64,000 nt of DNA from an uncultured Chitinophagaceae bacterium (GTDB taxonomy: Bacteria > Bacteroidota > Bacteroidia > Chitinophagales > Chitinophagaceae), in contig CAISDV010000089.1 in NCBI GenBank assembly GCA_903884185.1, positions 92,128 through 156,127 of the forward strand. Reading direction: 5' to 3'. Below the pieces are notes generated by a model that searched no databases, was not told the DNA's origin, and saw nothing but the letters and a program-made list of their open reading frames with translations. Shown piece by piece: positions 18,381 to 26,684 of the stretch. Position numbers and translations under genes: made by a program. Within the stretch, counting starts at the first letter, position 1; each line of letters starts with the position of its first letter.

Positions 18381-21300
18381 ATGAAAAAATGCCTGCCAGA
18401 CAAACTGTCTTTTGCTGCCTTACATCGTTATGCTAAGGTTACTGCTCAAAGCAAATTCTTTTTTCTTCTTGTGATAAACCTGGTTGTGTTTAACCTCTGT
18501 GTTCTTGCACAACAGAAAGCTGTTTCAGGAAAAGTGACCAGCTCAAAAGGCGGTGCTCCGGTTGATGGAGCCTCGATCACAGTGAAAGGATTTAAAACCG
18601 GTACTACCACAAAAGCAGATGGAACATTCAGTTTAAATGTTCCTTCAGCGGCTACTACGCTGGTGATCTCTTCCGTTAATTTCGGAACAAGAGAAATGGC
18701 TATCGGAAGCGGAAAAGGTATTTCTATCAGCCTTGACCCGGTTAGTGAAGCATTGAGCGAAGTAGTAGTGATAGGTTACGGTACTGTAAAGAAAAAAGAC
18801 CTGACCGGTGCTATTGCAACAGTTACTTCCAAAGATTTTCAAAAGGGAGTGATCACTACACCCGAGCAAATGCTTGCAGGAAAAGTTCCGGGTGTTTCTA
18901 TTATTTCCAATAACGGCCAACCTGGTTCAGGAAGTACGATCCGTATTCGCGGTGGCGCTTCTTTGAATGCGAGCAATGATCCATTGATCGTGGTAGATGG
19001 AGTTCCTTTGGATAATGGTGGTATTTCAGGCTCAAGCAACGCATTAAGTTTTATCAATGCAAATGATATTGAATCTTTCTCTGTATTAAAAGATGCATCT
19101 GCTGCAGCTATTTATGGAACAAGGGCTTCTAATGGTGTGATCATCATCACCACCAAAAAAGGAACCGGCGGTAAATTAAAAGTAGACTTCAGTTCTGTGA
19201 ATTCTCTTTCAACTACTACCAAAGAAGTATCTGTATTAAGTGCTGCACAGTTTCGTACGATTGTAAACGCAAACGGAACTCCTGCACAGCAGGCAATGCT
19301 TGGATCTGCTAACACCGATTGGCAGAGCCTTATTTATCAAAATGCTTTGGCAACAAATAATAATATCAGTTTTAGCGGAGGTGTCAAAGGCCTTCCTTAC
19401 AGAATATCCCTCGGTTACCTGAACCAGAACGGAATATTAAGAACAGATAATCTCCAAAAAACTTCTTTGGCAGTAGTGCTGAATCCAACTTTTTTTAATA
19501 ATCACCTGAAAGTGGATATTAATTTAAAAGGAAGCATGGAGAATACAAGGTTTGGTAACCAGGGTGCAATTGGCGGTGCTACCAGCTTTGACCCAACACA
19601 ACCTGTTTACTCAAACAGCAAAAGATATGGCGGATATTTTGAGTGGGTAGATGCTTCAGGCAACCTCACCAATCTTGCCGGAAAAAATCCACTGGGCCAG
19701 TTATACCAACGTATGGACCAGAGCACGCCACAAAGAAGCATTGGTAATATACAGGTGGATTATAAATTTCATTTCTTCCCTGACCTGCATATCAATGCCA
19801 ATTTTGGTTATGATGTAGCTACCGGAAAGGGAACAGTATTTGTTTCAGACAGCGCTGCTGCAGAATATACAAGAGCAGGTGAAAGCAATCATTACCTGAC
19901 AAACAGAACGAATACAGTATTTGAATCTTACCTGAGCTATGCAAAAGATATCAAATCCATTAAAAGCCATGTAGATGTTTTAGCAGGGTATTCATATAAT
20001 GATTACCTGACAACGAATTATAGTTATGCTGATTATAATGCACACGGAGTTAAGATACCTAACTCAGACCCTTCGTTCCCATTCAATCAACCAGAACATA
20101 CTTTAATCTCTTATTTCAGTCGTGCGAATTTTTCGTATGATGGACGCTACCTGGTAACAGCTACACTTCGCCGTGATGGTTCTTCACGTTTTGCACCGGT
20201 TAACAGGTGGGCATTGTTTCCATCGGTTGCATTTGCATGGAAGGCCAGCGACGAATCTTTCCTGAAGGGCAGTAAAGTATTATCAGACCTGAAGATCCGT
20301 TTGGGTTATGGTGTTACCGGCCAGCAGGATGGAATAGGTAACTATGATTATCTCTCTTATTATGCTTTGAGTTCTGCCAACGCCTCTTACCAGTTTGGAA
20401 ACACTTTCTACCAGGGCTTCAGGCCGGGTGGATTTTATGCCAACAGGAAATGGGAGCAGACAACTACTTATAATATTGCCGCTGATTTCGGTTTCTTAAA
20501 TAACAGGATCACCGGTAGTGTTGATTTCTACCTCAAACAAACAACAGACCTCTTAAACCAGATACCTCAGCCTGCAGGAACAAACTTCTCTGCATACGTT
20601 GTAGCCAATGTGGGCAGCATGGAAAACAAAGGAGTAGAACTGAATGTTAACATGCAGATGATCAGGCACAAGAACTTTACCTGGGACCTGAGCGTGAATG
20701 GTACCTATAACAAAAACACGATCACGAACCTGACCGTAATACCTAACGACCCTAACTACCTTGGTTTCCAGAGCGGTTCTATCGCGGGTGGTATTGGCGG
20801 GCAGTTTGCTTACCTGAATGCAGTGGGATCCAGCAAGAACACCTTTAACTTGTACAGGCAGGTTTATGATAAATCATCAAACCCTGCAGAGGGAGTTTTC
20901 GTAGATAAGAACGGTGATGGCATCATTAACCAGAATGACCAGTTTAAAGGAAAACATTCTGACCCTGACTTTTATTTTGGGCTTAGCACCAACGTTGGAT
21001 ATAAGAAATGGAGCGCCGGATTTGTAATGCGTGCCAGCGTAGGCAACTATGCTTATAATAATACGTATAGTCAAACAGGCACATTGAACCAGCTATTAGG
21101 TAACTCTGTTTTATATAACGCATCAAGCAACTACCTGGCAACATTGTTCAAGGGTGGTAATGGGCAGGAGTTGCTGAGTGATTATTATATTCAGAATGCT
21201 ACTTTCTTAAGAATGGATAATTTCAATATCGGGTATAATGTGGGCAGGGTATATCATGACAAGGCAAACCTCAGGTTAAGTGCAAACATTCAGAATGTAT

Positions 21301-21410
21301 TTGTCATAACGCAATATACCGGCCTGGATCCTGAATTGAGTGGAGGTATTGATAACAACCTTTATCCAAGGCCAAGGGTATTCTCTTTAGGATTAAATCT
21401 TGATTTTTGA
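18381..21410 (+). CDS. susC: SusC/RagA TonB-linked outer-membrane transporter
   Basis: A 1009-residue outer-membrane protein that imports oligosaccharides using TonB energy. After a signal with a long n-region (hydrophobic core about residues 28-43) comes a carboxypeptidase-like regulatory domain (VSGKVTS ... GTTTKADGTFSLNVP). Next is the classic SusC segment SEVVVIGYGTVKKKDLTGA, a plug domain with IRIRGGASLN and DPLIVVDGVP, and a beta-barrel ending in aromatic GLNLDF. susD follows 29 bp after the stop. Two identical LacI-type operators precede the gene and match one before the GH53 galactanase gene, so galactan-derived oligosaccharides are the preferred substrate guess. The adjoining amylase block makes alpha-glucans an alternative. 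Confidence 0.95.
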   Translation: MKKCLPDKLSFAALHRYAKVTAQSKFFFLLVINLVVFNLCVLAQQKAVSGKVTSSKGGAPVDGASITVKGFKTGTTTKADGTFSLNVPSAATTLVISSVNFGTREMAIGSGKGISISLDPVSEALSEVVVIGYGTVKKKDLTGAIATVTSKDFQKGVITTPEQMLAGKVPGVSIISNNGQPGSGSTIRIRGGASLNASNDPLIVVDGVPLDNGGISGSSNALSFINANDIESFSVLKDASAAAIYGTRASNGVIIITTKKGTGGKLKVDFSSVNSLSTTTKEVSVLSAAQFRTIVNANGTPAQQAMLGSANTDWQSLIYQNALATNNNISFSGGVKGLPYRISLGYLNQNGILRTDNLQKTSLAVVLNPTFFNNHLKVDINLKGSMENTRFGNQGAIGGATSFDPTQPVYSNSKRYGGYFEWVDASGNLTNLAGKNPLGQLYQRMDQSTPQRSIGNIQVDYKFHFFPDLHINANFGYDVATGKGTVFVSDSAAAEYTRAGESNHYLTNRTNTVFESYLSYAKDIKSIKSHVDVLAGYSYNDYLTTNYSYADYNAHGVKIPNSDPSFPFNQPEHTLISYFSRANFSYDGRYLVTATLRRDGSSRFAPVNRWALFPSVAFAWKASDESFLKGSKVLSDLKIRLGYGVTGQQDGIGNYDYLSYYALSSANASYQFGNTFYQGFRPGGFYANRKWEQTTTYNIAADFGFLNNRITGSVDFYLKQTTDLLNQIPQPAGTNFSAYVVANVGSMENKGVELNVNMQMIRHKNFTWDLSVNGTYNKNTITNLTVIPNDPNYLGFQSGSIAGGIGGQFAYLNAVGSSKNTFNLYRQVYDKSSNPAEGVFVDKNGDGIINQNDQFKGKHSDPDFYFGLSTNVGYKKWSAGFVMRASVGNYAYNNTYSQTGTLNQLLGNSVLYNASSNYLATLFKGGNGQELLSDYYIQNATFLRMDNFNIGYNVGRVYHDKANLRLSANIQNVFVITQYTGLDPELSGGIDNNLYPRPRVFSLGLNLDF

Positions 21411-21439
21411 TCAGTTCTAACAATTGTAAAAAAGCATAT

Positions 21440-23050
21440 ATGAAAACAAGAAATCGTTTTGAAACCATTCTTACCGTTGTTATTCTGATAGCAACCTTAG
21501 GAGCATGTACCAAAAAACTGGACCTGACGCCAACGAATGATATCACTTCCCAGACAGTGTACAGCACTTCTGCCGGGTATAAGATGGCATTGGCGAAAGT
21601 ATATGACGCTTTTGCGCTAACAGGTAACCAGGGTGGAACGGGTAACCCCGATATCCCAACGCAAATCATCTCGGATGAAGGTAACTCCGACTTTTTCAGG
21701 TTGTACTTTAATGTGCAGGAGCTTACTACCGACGAAGCTGCATGGACATGGCAGAATGATGGTGGCATACAAGGCTTGCATGAAATGAGCTGGTCTGCTA
21801 TCAACCCGATCATTGATGGTTTATACTATCGCTCTTTTTTCCAGATAACATTGGCCAACGATTTTATCAGGCAATCTTCAGATGCGAATTTGAGCTCAAG
21901 AGGAATTACAGGTGCCAGTGCAGACAGCATACGCCACTACAGGGCTGAAGCAAGATTTTTAAGAGCTTACCAGTATTTTGTGCAGATGGACCTGTTTGCA
22001 AACCCTCCGTTTGTTACTGAGAATGATGCCATTGGTAGTGTGATACCTAAACAAATAAAACGTGCAGATCTGTTTACTTATATCGAATCTGAATTAAAAG
22101 CGATTGATGGAAGCCTTGTTGCACCAAAAACAAATGAATATGGCCGTGCAGACCAGGCTGCTGCATGGGCACTCTTGTCACGTATGTATTTGAATGCAGG
22201 GGTTTATACCGGTACAGCGAGATATACAGATGCGATCACTTATTGCAACAAACTTACCAGCGTTTACACATTGCATCCTGATTACACTCAATTGATGCTG
22301 GCTGATAATAATCTGAATACCGACGAATTCATCTTCACTATTAACTATGATGGTACTTATACCCAAAACTGGGGAGGTACAACTTATATGGTTCATGGGC
22401 CTGCAGATGTTCCGGCCGGAGTTTCTGGTACCAGCGGTGACTGGGGTGGATTACGCTGCACACAAAATTTTGTGACATTGTTCTCTGATTACAGTGGAGC
22501 TACTGATAAACGCGCACAGTTCTACCAGACAGGACAAAACCTGGCGATGAATGATCTCTACACAAAGACCGATGGTTTCTCAACATTTAAATACAGGAAC
22601 GTAACAAGAACAGGAGCTAAGGCTGCTCATGCGGATCCTGCAGGAAACTGGGCTGATGTGGATTTCCCTTTATTCAGGCTTGGAGAAACATATCTTATTT
22701 ATGCTGAAGCAGTATTGCGTGGCGGAACAGGTGGTGATGCGGCTACAGCTTTAAGCTATATCAATAAAATACGCACCCGTGCATATAATGGAAGCACAGC
22801 AGGAAACATTACATCGGGCCAGTTAACTACTGATTTTATCCTGGATGAAAGAGCAAGAGAAATGTATTATGAAGCTACCAGGCGTACAGATCTGATACGT
22901 TACGGTAAATTCACTACCAGCGCTTATTTATGGGCATGGAAGGGTGGAGTTAAAGCAGGGACATCAGTATCGGATAAGTATAATATCTTTCCTATCCCAA
23001 CTACCGATCTGTCTGCGAACCCGAACCTTGTTCAAAACACAGGATATTAA
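21440..23050 (+). CDS. susD: SusD/RagB surface glycan-binding lipoprotein
   Basis: A 536-residue lipoprotein (lipobox LGAC, cysteine near residue 23) that caps the SusC transporter and binds glycan at the cell surface. The C-terminal segment DERAREMYYEATRRTDLIRYGKF is the hallmark of the SusD family, and the helical repeat region (HYRAEARFLRAYQYF) matches its TPR-like core. ATG 21440 is preferred over TTG 21407 because it starts the lipoprotein signal. It lies 29 bp after susC and 42 bp before a SusE-like gene, giving the usual susCDE order. Confidence 0.95.
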   Translation: MKTRNRFETILTVVILIATLGACTKKLDLTPTNDITSQTVYSTSAGYKMALAKVYDAFALTGNQGGTGNPDIPTQIISDEGNSDFFRLYFNVQELTTDEAAWTWQNDGGIQGLHEMSWSAINPIIDGLYYRSFFQITLANDFIRQSSDANLSSRGITGASADSIRHYRAEARFLRAYQYFVQMDLFANPPFVTENDAIGSVIPKQIKRADLFTYIESELKAIDGSLVAPKTNEYGRADQAAAWALLSRMYLNAGVYTGTARYTDAITYCNKLTSVYTLHPDYTQLMLADNNLNTDEFIFTINYDGTYTQNWGGTTYMVHGPADVPAGVSGTSGDWGGLRCTQNFVTLFSDYSGATDKRAQFYQTGQNLAMNDLYTKTDGFSTFKYRNVTRTGAKAAHADPAGNWADVDFPLFRLGETYLIYAEAVLRGGTGGDAATALSYINKIRTRAYNGSTAGNITSGQLTTDFILDERAREMYYEATRRTDLIRYGKFTTSAYLWAWKGGVKAGTSVSDKYNIFPIPTTDLSANPNLVQNTGY

Positions 23051-23092
23051 AATTGAAGAATCTATCTAATGAATCATTATAAAAACAACCGT

Positions 23093-24253
23093 ATGAAAAA
23101 TTTATTTAACAAGCTCTGCCTGGTAAGCACGATCGCTTTCCTCTTCTTTGCCTGCAAAAAAGATGATCCAGGACTGCTACTGAAAAACGGAACCTTCTTT
23201 ACATCAGGTTCTGTGGGGCTGTCAGCAACCCCATCTACTCCATTGGTATTAGACAGTACCAGCGGAGGCTCCAAAACTGCTGTTACATTGAACTGGCCTG
23301 CAGTGGATTTTGGTGCGTCGGTTGCGGTAACGTATACACTACAGATAGATTCTATCAATGATAATTTTGTGAAGCCCACCACCTATTCCATGGCGAGCGG
23401 TCTTACAAAAACTTTTACGATGGGCGACTTCAATACACTGGCGCAGAACCTGGGCTTAACACCTGGTACAGCCGGCCAAATCAAAGCGCGCGTAAAAGCA
23501 GATGTTAACCAGAGTAATGGAGTAGCTACTTCGGTACCAACTGTATATTCTAATACACTGACAATAACAGTAACACCTTACTCAACAATACCTAAACCAA
23601 TTTACCCGGTTCCTGCCGGTTTATATCTCGTTGGAGATGCAACAGCAGGCGGATGGAATAATCCTGTTCCTGTTCCAACACAGGTGTTCACGCAGATAGA
23701 CGCGAATACATTCGGTATCGTTGCACAGTTAACAGGTGGTGGCCAATTCTTAGTATTACCTGTTAATGGCGACTGGAGCCATAAATATGCTATCACAGGC
23801 GCAGGAAATCCTGCCGGCGGTGCATTTGTACCAGATGCTAATAATAACATGGTAGGGCCAACTACTACAGGTTTATATAAGATCGTTATGGATTTTGTAA
23901 AAGGAACTTATACGATCACTCCTGCAGTTGCGGGTGCAATACCAACAGCTCTCTTCCTGGTAGGAGATGCTACAGCAGGTGGATGGAACAACCCTGTGCC
24001 TGTACCATCACAACAATTTACACGCATCAGCTCGGGAGAATATAAGATCACAATTGCATTGAGCAGTGCCGGATCTTATTTATGGCTGCCAGTGAATGGC
24101 GACTGGACACATAAATATGGTGGTAGCAGCAAAACAGGTGGTGCGGTCTTGTTTGATAGCGCTGTTCCGGGATCTAATACACCAGCTCCTTCAGCAAACG
24201 GAACTTATACCATTGACGTGAACTTCTTTAGTAACCTGTACACTGTAAAATAA
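23093..24253 (+). CDS. SusE/SusF-like surface glycan-binding lipoprotein with two tandem modules
   Basis: A 386-residue lipoprotein (lipobox FFAC) with an N-terminal SusE-type immunoglobulin domain and two similar modules in the second half. Each module opens with LFLVGDATAGGWNNPVPVP or a near copy and ends with LPVNGDW-HKY, the pattern of SusE/SusF carbohydrate-binding repeats. Such proteins hold glycan near the SusCD complex on the cell surface. ATG 23093 is favoured over ATG 23069 because it begins the signal directly. It is the last gene of the susCDE operon, with a hairpin terminator at 24278-24310. Confidence 0.88.
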   Translation: MKNLFNKLCLVSTIAFLFFACKKDDPGLLLKNGTFFTSGSVGLSATPSTPLVLDSTSGGSKTAVTLNWPAVDFGASVAVTYTLQIDSINDNFVKPTTYSMASGLTKTFTMGDFNTLAQNLGLTPGTAGQIKARVKADVNQSNGVATSVPTVYSNTLTITVTPYSTIPKPIYPVPAGLYLVGDATAGGWNNPVPVPTQVFTQIDANTFGIVAQLTGGGQFLVLPVNGDWSHKYAITGAGNPAGGAFVPDANNNMVGPTTTGLYKIVMDFVKGTYTITPAVAGAIPTALFLVGDATAGGWNNPVPVPSQQFTRISSGEYKITIALSSAGSYLWLPVNGDWTHKYGGSSKTGGAVLFDSAVPGSNTPAPSANGTYTIDVNFFSNLYTVK

Positions 24254-24277
24254 TTTTTATTCGAAACGGAATAAGGT

Positions 24278-24310
24278 AAAAGGGTGGTCAATATGGCCAT
24301 CCTTTTCTTT
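24278..24310 (+). terminator. Rho-independent terminator after susCDE
   Basis: AAAAGGGTGG (24278-24287) pairs with CCATCCTTTT (24297-24306) through one G-U pair and is followed by a CTTTT tract. It lies 24 bp after the susE-like stop and separates that operon from the LacI gene. Confidence 0.75.
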
Positions 24311-24439
24311 TAAAGAGAGATCCGGGATTAGAAGGAGATTAGTTCTTGAAAAAAGATAAAGGAAGACATATTTATCCGGTGTGATCTTTACTTTTTACGG
24401 ATGCATTTTAGTAAATTCGTAGTACCCTAATTGTCAATA

Positions 24440-25477
24440 ATGAGTTACAAAGCAACGATAACAGATATCGCCAAGGAGTTGAACACTACTGCGGCAACTG
24501 TTTCGAGGGCACTGAGTGACCACCCGGGAATCAGTGAACATAGAAAGAGGTCTGTGCAACTGGTTGCGCAACGTTTAAATTATAAGAGAAATAAGATTGC
24601 GTCCTCTCTTCGTTCGGGCCGCACACACATGATCGGCGTGATCGTTCCAAGCGCCGAGATCAACTTCTTCGGATCAGTAGTACATGGTATTGAAAGTATT
24701 GCCAACTCCAACGGCTATAATGTACTCATCTACCAATCGAACGAATCTTATGAACAGGAAGTAAAAGGAATCGAAACTTTCTTAACGGCAAGAGTGGATG
24801 GTATATTAGTATCCATCGCAAAAAATACAGTTGATTTTTCTCATTTCACTGAAGTAAAAAAAAGAGGGATCCCTATTGCGTTTTTTGATAGAGCGAATGA
24901 TACCCTTGGGATACCTTCAGTGGTGATCAATGACTATAGTGGCGCTTATCATGCAACAGAACATCTCATCAAACAAGGATATAAAAGGATCGCGCATGTT
25001 GCCGGGCCTAGCCATATCAAAATATTTAACGACAGGTTGAAAGGCTATGAAGATGCCCTGGCTGCCAATCATATTAAAAAAGATCCCAGCCTGGTGTACC
25101 GTGGTAATGTATCGATTGAATCAGGAAAGGAAGCAGCTGCTTATTTTCTTGGGCTTGCTTCTCCGCCAGATGCAGTTTTTGCAGTAGAAGATTTTACCGC
25201 ACTTGGATTAATGAAAGAAATAAAAGAAAGAAAACTTCGCATACCTGAAGACTTTGGTATTGTTGGTTTTGCGAATGAATTATTTGGTGAACATGTAACG
25301 CCAGCGATGTCAACCGTTGACCAGCAAACAGTGGCCATGGGAAAAGAAGCAGTTACTATGATCATGAAACTGATAGACGCTACAGGCAAGGAGAAAAGCA
25401 TGCAGGAAGAAAAGATCGTTCTCGATGCCATTCCCGTTTACAGGGAATCATCTATTAAAAAACACAAAAAGAAATAA
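24440..25477 (+). CDS. LacI family transcriptional regulator
   Basis: A 345-residue cytoplasmic DNA-binding protein. The N-terminal helix-turn-helix reads TITDIAKELNTTAATVSRALSDHPGIS with the family hinge RLNYKRNKIASSLRSGRT. The periplasmic-binding-like effector domain follows (MIGVIVPSAEINFFGSVVHGIE to the end). It probably represses the locus until a sugar ligand binds. The ATG at 24440 is used in place of TTG 24431. The operator-like 14-mer before susC (two copies) and before the adjacent GH53 gene makes local control likely; the effector (galactose, galacto-oligosaccharide or a maltose-type sugar) is not known. Confidence 0.92.
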   Translation: MSYKATITDIAKELNTTAATVSRALSDHPGISEHRKRSVQLVAQRLNYKRNKIASSLRSGRTHMIGVIVPSAEINFFGSVVHGIESIANSNGYNVLIYQSNESYEQEVKGIETFLTARVDGILVSIAKNTVDFSHFTEVKKRGIPIAFFDRANDTLGIPSVVINDYSGAYHATEHLIKQGYKRIAHVAGPSHIKIFNDRLKGYEDALAANHIKKDPSLVYRGNVSIESGKEAAAYFLGLASPPDAVFAVEDFTALGLMKEIKERKLRIPEDFGIVGFANELFGEHVTPAMSTVDQQTVAMGKEAVTMIMKLIDATGKEKSMQEEKIVLDAIPVYRESSIKKHKKK

Positions 25478-25519
25478 GCAGTAAGCCAGGATCATCTAAT
25501 ACAATTTTATCAGCAAGAA

Positions 25520-25533
25520 TGTAAACGATTGCA
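25520..25533 (+). promoter_or_regulatory. LacI-type operator, copy 3, before the GH53 gene
   Basis: This TGTAAACGATTGCA is identical to the two operators before susC and is followed by CAAT as in copy 2. It ends 14 bp before the GH53 ATG, in the 70-bp gap after the LacI gene. A bound repressor there would block transcription or early elongation. Confidence 0.78.
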
Positions 25534-25547
25534 CAATCAACCGAAAA

Positions 25548-26630
25548 ATGAAAAAAATAACGCTAACGCTCGGGCTTGCCATCGCCATTTTATTAACTGG
25601 CTGCAGTAAAAATGATCCGGCTGCATCCTCTTCTGGTGGCGGAACAGTAACTCCTCCTTCATCGGGTGGTAGTGGTGGTGGAGGTACCTCTACTTCATCT
25701 GCCATTTTTGCAAAAGGTGCAGATATCAGCTGGCTCACACAAATGGAAGCGTCGTCATATAAATTTTATAATGCTTCAGGCACACAAATGGAATGTATGC
25801 AACTGATGCAAAGCCTGGGGATGAATTCGGTGCGGCTGCGTGTATGGGTAAACCCAACAGGTGGCTGGTGCAATAACGCAGACCTTGTAGCCAAAGCTGT
25901 TCGTGCAAAGAATTTAGGATTGAGGATCTTACTCGATTTTCACTACAGCGATACATGGGCCGATCCCGGGCACCAGGCAAAACCTGCCGCATGGGCCTCT
26001 TATGATTTTGCAACACTCACCAATGCTGTTAGCACCTATACACATAAAGTGATGGATACTTTACTCGCAAATGGTGTGATCCCAAGCTGGGTACAAATAG
26101 GTAATGAAACTAATGATGGAATGCTATGGCAGGATGGGAGAGCTTCTGTGAATATGGCAAACTTTGCGGCATTGGTGAAAGCCGGTTATACTGCGGTAAA
26201 AACTTACGGCGATTCTATTAAAGTTGTGGTGCATGTTTCTAATGGATATGATAACAGTTTATTCCGCTGGATGTTTGATGGATTAAAAACAAATGGTGCA
26301 AGCTGGGATGTGATAGGAATGTCGTTGTACCCATCCACCAGCAACTGGCAATCTTATGATAGTTTATGCCTTGTGAATATGAATGACATGATCTCACGAT
26401 ACGGAAAACAGGTAATGGTAGTTGAAGTGGGAATGAGTGTAACTGCAGCATCTACCTGCCAATCGTTCCTAACAGACCTGATCACTAAAACAAGATCTAT
26501 TGCAAGCAATAATGGATTGGGTGTATTTTACTGGGAACCGGAATGTTATAATAACTGGCAGGGATACGGATTAGGTGCGTTTGACAATACCGGAAAACCA
26601 ACCGTCGCGATGAATGCATTTGCGAACTGA
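25548..26630 (+). CDS. GH53 endo-beta-1,4-galactanase lipoprotein
   Basis: A 360-residue lipoprotein (lipobox LTGC at about residue 19) with a Gly/Ser-rich linker, then a complete GH53 barrel. Signatures are GADISWLTQME, RLRVWVNP, LDFHYSDTWADPG and the two catalytic glutamates: E187 in QIGNETNDG (acid/base) and E293 in VVEVGM (nucleophile). GH53 enzymes cut internal beta-1,4 bonds of galactan in type I arabinogalactan and pectin side chains. The lipid anchor suggests surface or periplasmic action. A LacI-type operator lies just upstream, and enzymes that would finish the galactan (a clan GH-A enzyme and a GH2-GH53 fusion) follow. Confidence 0.95.
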   Translation: MKKITLTLGLAIAILLTGCSKNDPAASSSGGGTVTPPSSGGSGGGGTSTSSAIFAKGADISWLTQMEASSYKFYNASGTQMECMQLMQSLGMNSVRLRVWVNPTGGWCNNADLVAKAVRAKNLGLRILLDFHYSDTWADPGHQAKPAAWASYDFATLTNAVSTYTHKVMDTLLANGVIPSWVQIGNETNDGMLWQDGRASVNMANFAALVKAGYTAVKTYGDSIKVVVHVSNGYDNSLFRWMFDGLKTNGASWDVIGMSLYPSTSNWQSYDSLCLVNMNDMISRYGKQVMVVEVGMSVTAASTCQSFLTDLITKTRSIASNNGLGVFYWEPECYNNWQGYGLGAFDNTGKPTVAMNAFAN

Positions 26631-26684
26631 TCCCGCGCAGGGGATCTTTTGCATGATTGATATATAAATGATTATCCGAAAACC

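Noticed and set aside
21304..21813. Minus-strand open frame of 169 codons across the susC/susD junction
   Set aside because: It is antisense to two firmly identified genes and its product looks like a reading shadow.
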